Source of the DNA: Silvanigrella paludirubra | GTDB lineage: Bacteria; Bdellovibrionota_B; Oligoflexia; Silvanigrellales; Silvanigrellaceae | Length of the DNA stretch: 64,000 nt | Direction of reading: 5' to 3' | Assembly (NCBI RefSeq): GCF_009208775.1 | Contig: NZ_WFLM01000002.1 | Span: 1-64,000 of the forward strand | Part shown: positions 44,420 through 55,610 of the stretch, piece after piece | How the letters are laid out: each line of letters begins with the position of its first letter | Position numbering within the stretch: the stretch's first letter is position 1 | Position numbers and translations under genes: made by a program | The notes under the pieces: generated by a model | What the model saw: only the letters and a program-made list of their open reading frames with translations | What the model was told of the DNA's origin: nothing | Databases searched by the model: none

Positions 44420-46207
44420 TCAAGTTGTGAAGATTACAGGAGCATAGTCGATCACACGAATATCCTTCGATAATTTACCATTCCAGCTACTTAATTTTGC
44501 TTCTACCACAAGCTGAACTTCTATTCCTGTTTCTAAAAAACCTTCAAAGACATCGGCTAATCCAAAAGCAGTTAGCCAAGACTCTTTTCCTTGCTCTAAA
44601 AATAACACTTTTGCGTGATTTTGAGAAATATCTTTTCCCATTCTCTTTACATGAGCAACCGTCACAGGACCTACTAGCCATTTTGTACGCGGGTTTTCAA
44701 TACCATAAGGTTCTAACTCTTCAAGCTTTGATAATAATGTTAAATCTAAAGACTCTAACGACAAAAGGCCATCAATATTTAATGGTGGCACCTTATCTTT
44801 ACTTAAAATAAGCTCTTTAGCTTTATTTGCAAGATATTCTTTTAGCCAATCTAATTTTTCAGGAAGAATAGTGAGACCAACAGCATGATAATGTCCACCA
44901 AACGAAATAAATTGATCACGAACTTCATTTAAAACAGAAAATAAATTGAAGGAGTGGGTTGAACGTCCACTTCCTTTTAATTTTCCATCAATCGTTCCAA
45001 AAACAAGAACAGGACGATAAAATTTATCTAAAACTCGAGTCGCAACCAATCCAACAACACCAGGATGCCAGTCTTCTTTATGAAGCACCAAGGCATCAGG
45101 AATTTCGCTGCATGAATGGACTTGATCAAGAGCCTCTTGGGTAAATAATTTTTCTAACGTTTGTCTTTCCGCATTTTCTTGGTGCAAATGATGAGCCATT
45201 GAATAAGCCGCATCAGGATCATTTGTTGATAAAATTTCTACACTTCGTAAAGCATTGCCAAGCCTGCCAGCTGCATTTAATCTTGGTCCAATTTTAAAAC
45301 CAATATCGACGGAGTCAATTTTAGTGTTTTCTTTCCATCCTGCGCATTTTAATAATTCATGAATACCAATTCGTTTTCCATCTTTGATATTTTGACTTAA
45401 AACTTCAAGACCAATTTTACATAAAATATGATTCACACCTGTCAAAGGAGCCATATCAGCAATGGTTCCAATAGCAACAAAATCAAGATAATTTTTTAGA
45501 TTAATATCGCAAATCTGTCCTTGTTCTCTTATTATAATACGAATTGCTATCATTAAATAAAAAGCAACTCCAACACCTGCAAGCATGCGATAAGGAAACA
45601 AACAATCATTTTGTTTGGGATTCAAAATAGCAAATGCATTTGGTAATAGAGGAGGAATATCATGATGATCTGTTATAATAATATCTAATCCAAGATTGTT
45701 ACCTTCTTCACAAGCTTGGACAGCAGATATTCCATTATCGACAGTAATAACTACTTTTGTCCCATTTAATGCTAATTTTTTTAATCCGATTACATTTAAA
45801 CCATAACCTTCTAAAATACGATCTGGAATATAAACATCAACAGGATAACCTAACTCGGCAAAAAAGTTAGATAACATAGCACAAGAGGTTGTCCCATCTA
45901 CATCGTAGTCACCAAAAATAGTTATTTTTTCCGATTTTTGAATTGCACAGATAATTCGTTCTGCGGCTTTTCGAATGTCTTTGAAATTCCAAGGTTCTGG
46001 TAATAATGCAAGCAGTGATGAACCTTCTGTTGGCTCTTTTCCGTCTAATAAATAATTCTTTTTTTTATTAAAATAATTGTTTAATTGGCTTGAATTTTCA
46101 GCAATAATTTCTTTTAATTTCCAAACGTAACGGCTTGTAGAACACAAGTAATTATTTTTAAAATTACTTGTGCCTTTATTAAGAAAGGAAATATTATCTA
46201 TTTCCAT
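44420..46207 (-). CDS. recJ: Single-stranded-DNA 5'-3' exonuclease RecJ
   Basis: 595 residues. DHH phosphoesterase motifs: FGDYDVDGTTSCAML, VITVDNGISAVQAC, IITDHHDIPP, AIGTIADMAPL; DHHA1 motif SFGGHYHAVGLTI; OB-fold C-terminal part. It matches RecJ in length (about 570). The start ATG abuts the secF stop (TAAATG), so it is probably translated with secF. Function: processing of DNA ends and gaps in repair and recombination. The N-terminal 55 residues resemble the usual RecJ lead (W..LLP.PW..KD). Confidence 0.93.
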   Translation of the reverse strand: MEIDNISFLNKGTSNFKNNYLCSTSRYVWKLKEIIAENSSQLNNYFNKKKNYLLDGKEPTEGSSLLALLPEPWNFKDIRKAAERIICAIQKSEKITIFGDYDVDGTTSCAMLSNFFAELGYPVDVYIPDRILEGYGLNVIGLKKLALNGTKVVITVDNGISAVQACEEGNNLGLDIIITDHHDIPPLLPNAFAILNPKQNDCLFPYRMLAGVGVAFYLMIAIRIIIREQGQICDINLKNYLDFVAIGTIADMAPLTGVNHILCKIGLEVLSQNIKDGKRIGIHELLKCAGWKENTKIDSVDIGFKIGPRLNAAGRLGNALRSVEILSTNDPDAAYSMAHHLHQENAERQTLEKLFTQEALDQVHSCSEIPDALVLHKEDWHPGVVGLVATRVLDKFYRPVLVFGTIDGKLKGSGRSTHSFNLFSVLNEVRDQFISFGGHYHAVGLTILPEKLDWLKEYLANKAKELILSKDKVPPLNIDGLLSLESLDLTLLSKLEELEPYGIENPRTKWLVGPVTVAHVKRMGKDISQNHAKVLFLEQGKESWLTAFGLADVFEGFLETGIEVQLVVEAKLSSWNGKLSKDIRVIDYAPVIFTT

Positions 46208-47263
46208 TTATTTTTTTTCCTGAGGAATCTTTTTTCTGACATTTATTGGTGGAGCAAAATCTTTAGGTTTTTCAACCACTGCTTTTTCAGCATTATCTTT
46301 TTGTTTCCAGCCCAGTTTATTAAAGTAACTATCCATCATTAATGTAAGAGGTGCCGCAACATAAATAGAGGAATAAGTACCGACAATAACACCGACCAAC
46401 ATCGTAATTGCAAAATCTTCAATAGATCCTCCACCCATAATAGAAAGAACTAAAAGAGCTAAAATACCAGTTGTTGATGTCAAGATTGTACGATTCATCG
46501 TTTGGCTTATACTACGATTCACAACTTCTATCATAGGCATTTTAGGTTGATACAAACGAGTTTCACGGATTCGATCATATACAATAACCGTATCATTAAT
46601 AGAATAACCAACAATAGTTAAAAATGCGGCAATGGATGTTGTTGTAAACGGACGACCTAATAGAGTCATAAAGCCAAGCGCAATAATGACGTTATGAATT
46701 AAACAAAGTACAGCTCCAGGTGAAAAACGAGCATCAAAACGAAAGGCGATATAAATTAATATCCCAATACAAGAAAGTAACAAAGCCATATATCCTTTGT
46801 ACTCATCTTCTTTTCCAACTTTACCAGAGATATTTGTTACTGAAGCAATTTGAATTTTTTCTGCACCAAATTGCGACTTTAAATTATTTACAAGTGTATC
46901 TGCACGAGTTGTCGTAGCATTTTCATCTTGTCCTTTTTCACGTTGAATACGAATGATATAAGCTTCTGTATTATCTTTACGTGAACCTAAATTTCCGTAT
47001 GCAGTAACTTCTGCATGCGCAAAACCTTCTTTATTTACTGCTTCTTTAATTTGTTCTCTTGTTAATGATTTATTTAAAATATTAACCTGAATTTCCGCAC
47101 CACCAAGGAAGTCAATACTATAATTTAATCCCTTAATGCCAATAATAAGAAGTGAAGCAACTACTAAAAGAATAGATATTCCAACAGTTACTTTTCTCCA
47201 TTTCATAAAATCAAAATAATAATTGTGCGGGAAAACTTGAATATTTCCAATTTTAAAAGCCAT
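46208..47263 (-). CDS. secF: Protein translocase subunit SecF
   Basis: 351 residues, six membrane helices. GLNYSIDFLGGAEIQV (SecD/F D1-like motif), then the large periplasmic P4 domain, and SINDTVIVYDRIRETR with FTTTSIAAFLTIVGYSIND, characteristic of SecF. With SecD it forms the proton-driven motor that helps export through SecYEG. GAGGA ribosome site; 14 bases after secD. The last 40 residues are a charged cytoplasmic tail (PPINVRKKIPQ), longer than in E. coli. Confidence 0.95.
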   Translation of the reverse strand: MAFKIGNIQVFPHNYYFDFMKWRKVTVGISILLVVASLLIIGIKGLNYSIDFLGGAEIQVNILNKSLTREQIKEAVNKEGFAHAEVTAYGNLGSRKDNTEAYIIRIQREKGQDENATTTRADTLVNNLKSQFGAEKIQIASVTNISGKVGKEDEYKGYMALLLSCIGILIYIAFRFDARFSPGAVLCLIHNVIIALGFMTLLGRPFTTTSIAAFLTIVGYSINDTVIVYDRIRETRLYQPKMPMIEVVNRSISQTMNRTILTSTTGILALLVLSIMGGGSIEDFAITMLVGVIVGTYSSIYVAAPLTLMMDSYFNKLGWKQKDNAEKAVVEKPKDFAPPINVRKKIPQEKK

Positions 47264-47277
47264 AATCGTTTTCCTCT

Positions 47278-49068
47278 TTAGCCAAACCTTTTAATTTTTG
47301 TTCTTTCAACTAACCATTGTCCAATTACTTCTGTTACGTAGTATGAAGTAAACAAAGTACAAACGATACCGCAGAGTAAGGTAACAGCAAATCCCTTTAC
47401 CGTTGGATTTCCATAAATCATAAGAACAATGCCTGCGACAGCAGAGGTAATATGCGCATCAATTAATGTTCTAAAACTTGTTGTATAGCCTTTATAAAAA
47501 GCCTGCTTTTGATTAAAACCGGATCGAATTTCTTCACGAATACGTTCATTAATGACAACATTTCCATCAACCGCAATTGCCATTGTTAAAACAATACCAG
47601 CAATGCCAGGAAGAGTTAGTGTAGCACCAAATAAAGCCATAAATGCTAAAATTAATAAAACATTAAATACCATTGCCACATTTGCAACAAGGCCAGATAA
47701 ACCATAAATAAACAACATCACAACAACAACAAGGATTGCTGCAACTATTGTAGAAATCACACCAGCATGAATATTTTGTGCGCCTTCTGTAGGGCCTATT
47801 TGTCTTTCTTCAACAACTTTAACAGAAGCGGGCAAGGCACCTGCACGTAAAACTAAAGCGAGATCTTGAGCTTGTTTCATTTGCTCAGCCATATTAATCC
47901 CACTACCCATTGTAATAGAAGCATTTCCACCTGTAATAGGTGCTTTTACATAAGGAGCACTTTGAAGATTTCCATCTAAAATAATAGCGACTTCATGAGG
48001 AGCATTTTTAGAATCCGCTGCTTGAGTTGTAATTTCACCAAAAAGTTTTGCACCTTGTGGTTTAAACTTTAAAGAAACAGAATATTGTGGAATATAATTT
48101 TCTGCAGTTTGAACAGATTGTGCATCTTCAATTAAATCACCTGTTAATTTAGCATGTGATTCAACTAAATATGGAAAATTAGAAATAACTTTCCCTGCTT
48201 GTGCGCCTTGTCCATAAATTCTTTTTAAAATAATTGTCGCATTTTTTGGAAGTTTATTATTATCACGCAACCATTGAGATAAAGTTTCGATAGTTGTAGG
48301 TAAAGTATCTTCCTCAGAAATTTTTAAAGATTTTCTAGCTTCAGATAATAAGACAGGAAGCTGTTCTTGAGTAATGGAATTTAAAACCAATCTAAAATCA
48401 AGTTGCGCTGTGTTACCGAGAAGCTGTTTTGCTCTTTGCGTGTCTGACATTCCAGGTAATTCAACAACAATACGTGTATTTCCTGCCTGAAAAATATTTG
48501 GTTCTGAAACGCCAAATTGATCAATACGATTACGAATGGTATTAATTGCCTGTTGCATTAATTGTTTTTCAAAATCGGCAACATAAGTTTTATTTGCTCT
48601 AAAATAAAGAGTGTTACCTATTGTTTTTTCATATAAGAGTAACAGAGTTTGCTCATTAATTCTTTTTTGAAAAGCTTGTACTTGAGCTAAATTTTCTATT
48701 TCAACAGTAGCCGATAAATCTTCATTAACTTTAAAAGATCCTGTTTTAATTCCTTCATTTAAAATAGTTTCTTTTGCTCTTGTAATTGCACGAATAATGG
48801 AGTCTTGAACTGCTTTTTCAACTTCAACATTTAAAGTTAATGAAAGTCCGCCCTTTAAGTCGAGACCTAAATTCACTCGAGAAGAAGGAAGAATATTTTC
48901 AGCAATGCGTTCATGCCATTTTACTGGAACCCCATTCGCATCTCTTTGCCACTCTGATGGATTTCCAAAAAAAGTAGGTAGAGTATATAAAACTCCAAAA
49001 ATAAGAGCACAAAGAATGATTATACTTTTTATCCACCAAACGGGTGGCATTGGCATTTTGTCTTGCAT
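47278..49068 (-). CDS. secD: Protein translocase subunit SecD
   Basis: 596 residues, membrane helix near 12-30, then LGLDLKGGLSLTLNV (D1), a large periplasmic P1 domain (IRNRIDQFGVSEPNI, VVELPGMSDTQRA), ITGGNASITMGSG, and a six-helix RND-like C-terminal half with IVLTMAIAVDGNVVINERIREE. This is the partner of SecF, encoded immediately downstream. AGGTG ribosome site. A strong hairpin separates it from yajC upstream, so it may be transcribed partly independently. Confidence 0.95.
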   Translation of the reverse strand: MQDKMPMPPVWWIKSIIILCALIFGVLYTLPTFFGNPSEWQRDANGVPVKWHERIAENILPSSRVNLGLDLKGGLSLTLNVEVEKAVQDSIIRAITRAKETILNEGIKTGSFKVNEDLSATVEIENLAQVQAFQKRINEQTLLLLYEKTIGNTLYFRANKTYVADFEKQLMQQAINTIRNRIDQFGVSEPNIFQAGNTRIVVELPGMSDTQRAKQLLGNTAQLDFRLVLNSITQEQLPVLLSEARKSLKISEEDTLPTTIETLSQWLRDNNKLPKNATIILKRIYGQGAQAGKVISNFPYLVESHAKLTGDLIEDAQSVQTAENYIPQYSVSLKFKPQGAKLFGEITTQAADSKNAPHEVAIILDGNLQSAPYVKAPITGGNASITMGSGINMAEQMKQAQDLALVLRAGALPASVKVVEERQIGPTEGAQNIHAGVISTIVAAILVVVVMLFIYGLSGLVANVAMVFNVLLILAFMALFGATLTLPGIAGIVLTMAIAVDGNVVINERIREEIRSGFNQKQAFYKGYTTSFRTLIDAHITSAVAGIVLMIYGNPTVKGFAVTLLCGIVCTLFTSYYVTEVIGQWLVERTKIKRFG

Positions 49069-49108
49069 AAATTCACCTAATGGGTATCAATTTTAAAACC
49101 TATAAGAC

Positions 49109-49142
49109 AAAACCGCCCGCCCTTAATTGAGCGGGCGGTTTT
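49109..49142 (-). terminator. Strong hairpin between yajC and secD
   Basis: A perfect 12-base stem (AAAACCGCCCGC/GCGGGCGGTTTT) with a 10-base loop; on the minus strand it continues into TTTTGTCTTA. It is by far the most G+C-rich spot around. As a rho-independent terminator or attenuator it would leave yajC mRNA in excess of secDF mRNA. Confidence 0.8.
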
Positions 49143-49171
49143 ATCTTTACGTAAAAGAAGCAAAACCAATT

Positions 49172-49585
49172 TTACTTTGTAGCAGGAATAGAAGAGGAAG
49201 TATCTAGCCTTCCCGAAATGGAAGACTTCACAACACGAATGGTTGAATTGCCAACATTTAAGGAAACTATGTTTTCTTTTACTTCAGTAACTGTCCCAAT
49301 AATGCCACCAGCCGTAATTACTTCAACACCTGGAGTTAAAGAATTTAAAAATTCTTTTTGCTCTTTTGCTCTTTTTGATTGTGGGCGAAAAACAAATAGC
49401 CACATAAAAAGAATAATTCCACCCATTAAAGCAAAATTAATCCAAGCTGGTGCTCCTTGTGGAGCTCCCGCAGCAGCAGCTCCCGCAGGAACTTGCTGTG
49501 GAGCTGCTTGAGCAAAAACTTGTGTAACAAAAAGAGAGGAAAGAACGATTTTACTTATATTTGAAAATACAGATTTTAATTTCAT
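49172..49585 (-). CDS. yajC: Preprotein translocase accessory subunit YajC
   Basis: 137 residues from ATG 49585, with GGAG 11 bases upstream; a GTG four codons earlier lacks a usable site. Unlike E. coli YajC (110 residues) it has an extra N-terminal hydrophobic signal-like segment and an Ala/Pro/Gly-rich spacer (AAPQQVPAGAAAAGAPQGAP) before the single membrane helix FALMGGIILFMWLFVFRPQS. Then the conserved cytoplasmic part: FLNSLTPGVEVITAGGIIGTV. It precedes secD and secF in the usual order. Confidence 0.9.
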   Translation of the reverse strand: MKLKSVFSNISKIVLSSLFVTQVFAQAAPQQVPAGAAAAGAPQGAPAWINFALMGGIILFMWLFVFRPQSKRAKEQKEFLNSLTPGVEVITAGGIIGTVTEVKENIVSLNVGNSTIRVVKSSISGRLDTSSSIPATK

Positions 49586-49624
49586 TGATCGAATCACTCC
49601 AATAAAAGCTAAAGAACAACACGA

Positions 49625-50782
49625 TTAATCTAGTATCATCTTTGCGATAGTTTGCAACTGCATGTTTGTTGTCCCTTCGTAAATTTTGCCAATCTTCGCA
49701 TCACGATAAAACTTTTCTGCGGGAAAATCTTTCACAAAACCATATCCGCCAAAAATTTCAAGAGCCGTACTTGCTACAAATTCAGCTACTTCACTGGTAA
49801 ATCTCTTTGCCATTGCCGCTTCTTTTACAAAGTTCAAATTTGCATCCTTAAGTCGAGCTGCATTGTAAACCATAAGTTTAGATGCTTCAATACGTATTGC
49901 CATATCTGCAATTTGAAATTGAACGCCCTGAAATTGAGCAATTGGCTTTCCAAACTGTTCTCTCTGTTTTGCATAATTTACAGCAGCAGCAAGAGCTCCT
50001 TCTGCTAAACCCAACATTTGAGCCGCAATTCCGATACGCCCTTCATTTAAAGTTTCAATTGCAATTTTGTAACCTTTTCCAACTTCGCCAATTACGTTTT
50101 CTTTAGGTACTTTTACATTTTCAAAAATAACTTCACAAGTACTACTTGCTCTTATCCCAAGTTTACTTTCTTTACGGCCTAAAGAAACACCTCCTAATTC
50201 TTTATCTACAAAAAAAGCAGTTATTCCTTTATAGCCCAAATCGGGATTGATATTTGCAAAAACCAAAAATAAACTTGCTTCTTTTGCATTTGTTATAAAT
50301 ATTTTTTTTCCATTTAACTCATAGTGTGTTCCTTTATCAACAGCTGAAGTTTTTAATGCAAAAGCATCGGAACCACTATTTGCTTCAGTCAAACAATAAC
50401 TACTAACTCTATTTTTAGCCATTTGAGGAAAGTATTTTGCTTTGATATTTTCTGGAGCCCATTTTATTAGTGCATTTGCGATTAACGTGTTTTGTACGTC
50501 AACAAATACACTTATACTAGGATCGACTTGTGCAAGAGCCTCTATAGCAAGTATTGCTTGGAAAAAAGAACCGCCTGAACCCCCGTATTTTTCAGGAACT
50601 TCAATTGCCATAAGTCCCATATCAAATATTTTAGAAATTAAAGAAGCATTTAGGGTTTCGGATTCATCCATTTGGGAAACAAGAGGAGCGATTTCCTTTT
50701 TAGCAAAATCTAAAACCGAGTTGTAAAATAAAGATTCATCATCTTTTAATAATGTTAAAGGATTTGAAATACTATATGGCAT
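49625..50782 (-). CDS. Acyl-CoA dehydrogenase
   Basis: 385 residues, the usual length for the family. Motifs: YCLTEANSGSDAFALKT (FAD binding), NGKKIFITNA, GRIGIAAQMLGLAEGAL, REQFGKPIAQFQGVQFQIADM, EIFGGYGFVKDFPAEKFYRDAKIGKIYEGTT cut into its parts, where the Glu of YEGT is the catalytic base as in short-chain/butyryl-CoA dehydrogenases. It catalyses the first step of fatty-acid beta-oxidation. Own transcription unit, probably; about 27 bases upstream of yajC in the same direction means yajC could be read through from it. Confidence 0.92.
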   Translation of the reverse strand: MPYSISNPLTLLKDDESLFYNSVLDFAKKEIAPLVSQMDESETLNASLISKIFDMGLMAIEVPEKYGGSGGSFFQAILAIEALAQVDPSISVFVDVQNTLIANALIKWAPENIKAKYFPQMAKNRVSSYCLTEANSGSDAFALKTSAVDKGTHYELNGKKIFITNAKEASLFLVFANINPDLGYKGITAFFVDKELGGVSLGRKESKLGIRASSTCEVIFENVKVPKENVIGEVGKGYKIAIETLNEGRIGIAAQMLGLAEGALAAAVNYAKQREQFGKPIAQFQGVQFQIADMAIRIEASKLMVYNAARLKDANLNFVKEAAMAKRFTSEVAEFVASTALEIFGGYGFVKDFPAEKFYRDAKIGKIYEGTTNMQLQTIAKMILD

Positions 50783-50890
50783 GAAGAGTGTCTCCTAAAA
50801 ATAAATACGAAAAGCATTTCAGTTCATAACTTAAATACTTTTCAAATGCAAAATGTTCAAAACCAAGATACCTTCAATAATGTTCCTAAT

Positions 50891-50920
50891 TTGATAATTA
50901 TATAAATGATTTGTTAAAAT
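50891..50920 (+). promoter_or_regulatory. Sigma-70-type promoter for the chemoreceptor cluster
   Basis: TTGATA (50891-50896) and TAAAAT (50915-50920) with 18 bases between, about 128 bases before the first chemoreceptor ATG. Close to the -35/-10 consensus, though A+T-rich sequence gives chance matches easily. Confidence 0.45.
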
Positions 50921-50944
50921 GAGTAGGAAATTTTTTAATTATGG

Positions 50945-50961
50945 TAACTACAGAGTAGTTA
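50945..50961 (+). promoter_or_regulatory. Leader hairpin before the chemoreceptor cluster
   Basis: TAACTAC-AGA-GTAGTTA, a perfect 7-base stem with a 3-base loop followed by seven A. It lies about 25 bases after the likely -10 box, so it could be an operator or a 5' mRNA stem-loop. Confidence 0.4.
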
Positions 50962-51047
50962 AAAAAATGACTTTATTAAGAAAGTTTATTCAATTCCGAT
51001 AGGTGACTAGTTTATTAGAAAGATCTGTAAACTGGAGTCCTTATTTT

Positions 51048-52553
51048 ATGAGTTCAAGAAGTCTCGATTTTAAATTAAATGCATCTACGCTAACACTTTT
51101 AATTTTAATCATTGGTGTTTCTTTTTACTCTATGTTTATGATCAATAAAACTCACTTTTATGCTGAAGATACAGGAAAAAATTGGTTACCTAGTATTGTT
51201 TCTGTTGGTGAGTTAAATAGAGATCTAACTATGGCACCAAGAAGACTAATTACTTACACATTAGACTGGTTTTATGACCAACCTAAAGAAACAAAAACAA
51301 AAAGTGCTGAATCATTAAGTAACTATATTAAATCATTTGATGAACATTTAAAAGCTTATAGCCCACTTGTGAGTGGACCTGCAGAAAAAGTATTTTATGA
51401 CAAATGTTTGGAAAATTGGAATATTCTTCAAGCTCAAATGAAAGAAGTTCAAACAATAGCAGAAAGTGGAAGTGGTTTAGCTGCATTTACTTTATATCGT
51501 GAAAAAACATTACCACTTGTATTAAAATTACGTGAGTCATTGATAGAACTAAGCGATTTTAATTACAATGGCGGCCTTGAATCTACTAAACAAGGTGCCT
51601 ATTTAACTTATTTAACAAATATTACTATGACTATTACAATTTTAGTTTCAATCATTATTGGAATTTTAATTTTTAAAATAATTATTTCATCAACAAAATT
51701 AATTGAAAAAGCAATACATAATTTAAAGAAACAAAGTGTTGAAACAAATAAAATTGCAAATAATTTAAAAGCTAGTTCTAAACTATTAGCAAGTTCTGTA
51801 TCAGAACAAGCATCTTCTATTCATGAAACAAGTGCTGCTATAAATGAAATTACAAGTATGGTGAACAGAACAGCTGAAAATGCTCGTGAATCTACTGATG
51901 TTGCAAAAAGTGCCTCAGAAAAATCTGAAATAGGTCAAAATACAATGAACAAGCTTGTAAAAGCAATGGAAACAATACAAGAATCCAATGTTCAGTTGCA
52001 AAATATCGCTGGTATTATTAATCAAATTAACACAAAAACAGCTGTGATTAATGATATTGTTTCAAAGACTGAATTATTGTCATTAAATGCATCTATTGAA
52101 TCGGCACGGGCAGGAGAATATGGGAAAGGTTTTGCTGTCGTTGCAGAAGAAGTTGGAAATCTTGCAAAAATAAGTGGTAAATCTGCTAACGAAATTCAAG
52201 AATTAATTACCACAAGCCAAGAACAAGTAAACAAAATACTTGAGCTAACAAAAGAACGTGTAGAAGGTGGTAAAAAAGTAACAGCAGAAGCACAAGATTC
52301 ATTCATAAAAATTTCAGAAGATATTATTAAAATGTCTGGAGTAATTCAACAAATTTTTGAAGCTACAAAGGAACAAGAAATTGGTGTTAGACAAATTTCA
52401 GCAGCTGTTTCATCTATTGATAAAGCAACACAAAACAGTCAAGCAGCTGTAAATTCTACAGCAGAGTCTTCCTCTAATTTAGTAGAGCAAAGTGATAAAT
52501 TAGATAAAACAGCACATGATGTTAGTATATTGATTATGGGTTCAACTGAATAA
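51048..52553 (+). CDS. Methyl-accepting chemotaxis protein 1 of 4
   Basis: 501 residues from ATG 51048; a GTG at 51003 would add 15 residues, but the other three receptors start at the same point as this ATG (M-x(3)SL-F-LN). Helix about 13-31, a four-helix-bundle ligand domain with NWLPSIVS and APRRLITY, helix about 190-212, a very short linker without a clear HAMP domain, and the signalling hairpin with tip [20 protein letters not shown]. It ends without a CheR/CheB tether pentapeptide. It should feed a CheA/CheW array encoded elsewhere. Confidence 0.9.
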   Translation: MSSRSLDFKLNASTLTLLILIIGVSFYSMFMINKTHFYAEDTGKNWLPSIVSVGELNRDLTMAPRRLITYTLDWFYDQPKETKTKSAESLSNYIKSFDEHLKAYSPLVSGPAEKVFYDKCLENWNILQAQMKEVQTIAESGSGLAAFTLYREKTLPLVLKLRESLIELSDFNYNGGLESTKQGAYLTYLTNITMTITILVSIIIGILIFKIIISSTKLIEKAIHNLKKQSVETNKIANNLKASSKLLASSVSEQASSIHETSAAINEITSMVNRTAENARESTDVAKSASEKSEIGQNTMNKLVKAMETIQESNVQLQNIAGIINQINTKTAVINDIVSKTELLSLNASIESARAGEYGKGFAVVAEEVGNLAKISGKSANEIQELITTSQEQVNKILELTKERVEGGKKVTAEAQDSFIKISEDIIKMSGVIQQIFEATKEQEIGVRQISAAVSSIDKATQNSQAAVNSTAESSSNLVEQSDKLDKTAHDVSILIMGSTE

Positions 52554-52563
52554 GGCTTTATTT

Positions 52564-54069
52564 ATGAAATCAAAAAGTCTCGCATTAAAATTAAACTTTT
52601 CCACTAGCATATTATTAATTTTAATTTTAATTGCCGGAATTTATGCGATTATTATGATCAATAAATCACAAGAATACGCACAAATAACTGGTACAAATTG
52701 GCTTCCAAGTGTAAAAGCAATTTCAAGAATGTCCGATAATTTTGGTAATATTTCAAGAAGACATGTTTTAATTATAGGTGATTATGCAACAAATAAATCC
52801 ACAGAACAAATTGGCGAAGATAGAAATAAATTAAATGAATTCATTAAAGACTTCAATGAAAAGCTAGAAAGTTACAAAGGATTAGTTGCTAATAATGAAG
52901 AAAAAGCAATTTTAGAAGAACTTATTCAAAATTGGAAAGAAAATAATGAAAGCATTCAATCCGATTTAAAGATTGCTGAAACTAAAAATTCAAAAGAAGC
53001 TTATGAGCAATATATAAATAAGACATTACTTATTTTTTTAAAAGTAAATGATAGTCTTATAAAATTAAGTAAATTAAATTCACTCGGTGCTATTAATTCT
53101 ACTAAAAATGGAGAATATTTTACAAGCTTAACAAATATAGTTATGATTTCTATTATTATTTTTTCTGTAATTTTATCTTTTATTATAATTCAAATTATCA
53201 GTAAAACCACCAAATCTATTAAAAAATCTGTATCTAATTTAAAAGAACAATCCGTGACTACACATGAAATTGCAACTAATTTAAAAAATGACTCCCAGAC
53301 ATTATCTAATTCAGTTTCAGAACAAGCAGCTTCTGTTCATGAAACCACAGCAGCAATAAATGAAATTACAAGTATGGTGAATAGAACAGCAGAAAATGCA
53401 AAAGAGTCGACTGAAGTCGCAAAAGGAGCGTCTGAAAAAGCAGAAGAAGGACAAGTTACTATGACAAAACTTGTTTCTGCAATGGAAACTATTCAAGAAT
53501 CCAACTCACAACTTCAAAATATTGCAGTTATTATTAACCAAATTAATTCTAAAACGGCAGTTATTAATGACATTGTTTCTAAAACAGAACTTTTATCTTT
53601 AAATGCTTCTATTGAATCGGCGCGCGCGGGTGAATATGGAAAAGGATTTGCCGTCGTTGCCGAGGAAGTTGGAAATCTTGCTAAAATTAGCGGTAAATCG
53701 GCTAATGAAATTCAAGAATTAATTACTTCAAGCCAAGAACAAGTAAACACCATACTAGGACTCACGAAAGAAAGAGTAGATGAAGGAAAAAAGGTAACAG
53801 CCGAAGCTCAAGAGTCTTTTTTAAAAATATCGGAAGATATTTCAAATATGTCTTCGGTTATTTTACAAATTTCCGATGCTACAAGGGAACAGGAAATTGG
53901 TGTAAGGCAAATTGCAACGGCAATGACAAATATTGACAGAGCTACGCAAAACAGCCAAGCAGCAGTGAATACATCTTCTGAGTCTGCAAAAATACTTGTT
54001 AAAGAAAGTGATTTGCTAGACAAAACAACAAAAGATGTAGAAATTTTAATTACTGGAGTAGCTAAATAA
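52564..54069 (+). CDS. Methyl-accepting chemotaxis protein 2 of 4
   Basis: 501 residues, starting 10 bases after receptor 1. Same plan: helix about 10-29, ligand domain with [12 protein letters not shown] and [11 protein letters not shown], helix about 193-215, signalling hairpin with [20 protein letters not shown]. The signalling half is almost identical to receptors 1 and 3, while the ligand half shares only scattered residues, as expected for duplicated receptors diverging in what they sense. Confidence 0.9.
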   Translation: MKSKSLALKLNFSTSILLILILIAGIYAIIMINKSQEYAQITGTNWLPSVKAISRMSDNFGNISRRHVLIIGDYATNKSTEQIGEDRNKLNEFIKDFNEKLESYKGLVANNEEKAILEELIQNWKENNESIQSDLKIAETKNSKEAYEQYINKTLLIFLKVNDSLIKLSKLNSLGAINSTKNGEYFTSLTNIVMISIIIFSVILSFIIIQIISKTTKSIKKSVSNLKEQSVTTHEIATNLKNDSQTLSNSVSEQAASVHETTAAINEITSMVNRTAENAKESTEVAKGASEKAEEGQVTMTKLVSAMETIQESNSQLQNIAVIINQINSKTAVINDIVSKTELLSLNASIESARAGEYGKGFAVVAEEVGNLAKISGKSANEIQELITSSQEQVNTILGLTKERVDEGKKVTAEAQESFLKISEDISNMSSVILQISDATREQEIGVRQIATAMTNIDRATQNSQAAVNTSSESAKILVKESDLLDKTTKDVEILITGVAK

Positions 54070-54095
54070 ACAACTACTTTAGTTAAGGAAAGTTT

Positions 54096-55610
54096 ATGAA
54101 AAAAAAGAGCCTATCATTTAAATTAAATGTATCCATAATAATTTTACTTTCTTTAATTATTTTTTCAGGTCTTTATACAATTTACATGATAAATAAAACA
54201 CAATCCTTTGCACAAGAAACGGGAAAAAGCTGGATGCCAAGCGTTTTATCCACAAGCAAAATGAGTGAAGGAGTTGGTAAATACGCAAGACGTATATTAG
54301 GATTATTATCAACTTCTCTAATTAACACAAATGAAGAAGAAAATAAAAAAGGCCTTGCCGAAGACATTAAAGCATTAGACAAATATGCGAAAAATATTGA
54401 CGAATATATTGAAAATCATAAAAAACTTTTAAGTGGTCCTGAAGAAAAAGTTTTGTTAGATGATATCATTCAAAAATGGAAAACCTACGACAATGCAAGC
54501 CGTGAAGCCATTGAAATAAATAAAAAAGGACAAAAAGAAGAAGCCATAAAATTAATATTAACTAAAGCTAGAAAAGCAGCTGCAGAATTAGAAGAAGCTG
54601 TTCAAAAACTTGCGACATATAATTACAATAACGGGGTGGCTTCTACAGAAAAAGGCGCAAGTTTAACTAGTTTAACTGTAATGACAATGACGACTATTAT
54701 TGCCGCTTCTATTTTAATAGCCTTATTTATTTTTAATTTAATTAGGAATACAACAAAGTCTCTTAATGCGGCTATTGATAATTTAAAAAATCAAAGTGTT
54801 TCTACAAATGAAATTGCAAATAGCTTAAAAAATGGATCGCATATTTTATCGGATTCGGTAACGGAACAAGCTGCTTCAATTCATGAAACAAGTGCCGCAA
54901 TAAATGAAATTACTAGTATGGTAAATAGAACGGCAGAAAATGCAAAAGAATCGACAAATGTGGCGACAGGAGCATCTCAAAAAACAGAGTCTGGACAAAA
55001 GACAATGGAAAGACTCGTAAATGCGATGGAAACCATTCAAGAATCCAACAATCAACTTCAAAATATTGCTGAGATAATCAATCAAATTAATGCAAAAACA
55101 GCAGTTATTAATGACATTGTTTCAAAAACAGAGTTATTATCTTTAAATGCATCAATTGAATCGGCCAGAGCAGGTGAATACGGAAAAGGATTTGCTGTGG
55201 TTGCAGAAGAAGTAGGAAATTTGGCCAAAATTAGTGGTAAATCGGCACAAGAAATACAAGCACTCATTACTTCAAGCCAAGAACAAGTTAACAAAATTTT
55301 AGGCTTGACAAAAGAGCGTGTAGACGAAGGGAAAAAAGTAACAGCGGAAGCACAGGAATCTTTCCATCAAATTTCTGAAGATATTTCAACTATGGCAAGT
55401 GTTATCCAACAAATATCGGATGCTACCCGTGAACAAGAAATTGGCGTTAGGCAAATATCATCTGCAATGTCCAATATAGATAAAGCAACACAAAAAAGCC
55501 AAGTTGCTGTTACAAGCACTCAAGAATCTTCAACAAATTTAGTTGAACAAAGTGAAAAATTAGATTCTACCGCAACTGGAATTGAAATTCTAATTAAGGG
55601 TGCTTCTTAA
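54096..55610 (+). CDS. Methyl-accepting chemotaxis protein 3 of 4
   Basis: 504 residues, 26 bases after receptor 2 with AAGGAAAG before the ATG. Ligand domain has [12 protein letters not shown] and YARRILGLL; four-helix bundle with Glu/Lys-rich helices; second membrane helix about 193-215; signalling hairpin as in its neighbours. Bracketing Gln/Glu pairs in the hairpin arms (e.g. [17 protein letters not shown]) are candidate methylation sites. Confidence 0.9.
   Translation: MKKKSLSFKLNVSIIILLSLIIFSGLYTIYMINKTQSFAQETGKSWMPSVLSTSKMSEGVGKYARRILGLLSTSLINTNEEENKKGLAEDIKALDKYAKNIDEYIENHKKLLSGPEEKVLLDDIIQKWKTYDNASREAIEINKKGQKEEAIKLILTKARKAAAELEEAVQKLATYNYNNGVASTEKGASLTSLTVMTMTTIIAASILIALFIFNLIRNTTKSLNAAIDNLKNQSVSTNEIANSLKNGSHILSDSVTEQAASIHETSAAINEITSMVNRTAENAKESTNVATGASQKTESGQKTMERLVNAMETIQESNNQLQNIAEIINQINAKTAVINDIVSKTELLSLNASIESARAGEYGKGFAVVAEEVGNLAKISGKSAQEIQALITSSQEQVNKILGLTKERVDEGKKVTAEAQESFHQISEDISTMASVIQQISDATREQEIGVRQISSAMSNIDKATQKSQVAVTSTQESSTNLVEQSEKLDSTATGIEILIKGAS

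Noticed and set aside
51048..55610. Assembly duplication of one chemoreceptor
   Set aside because: Ligand-binding halves and third-base choices differ between the copies, so they are real paralogues.
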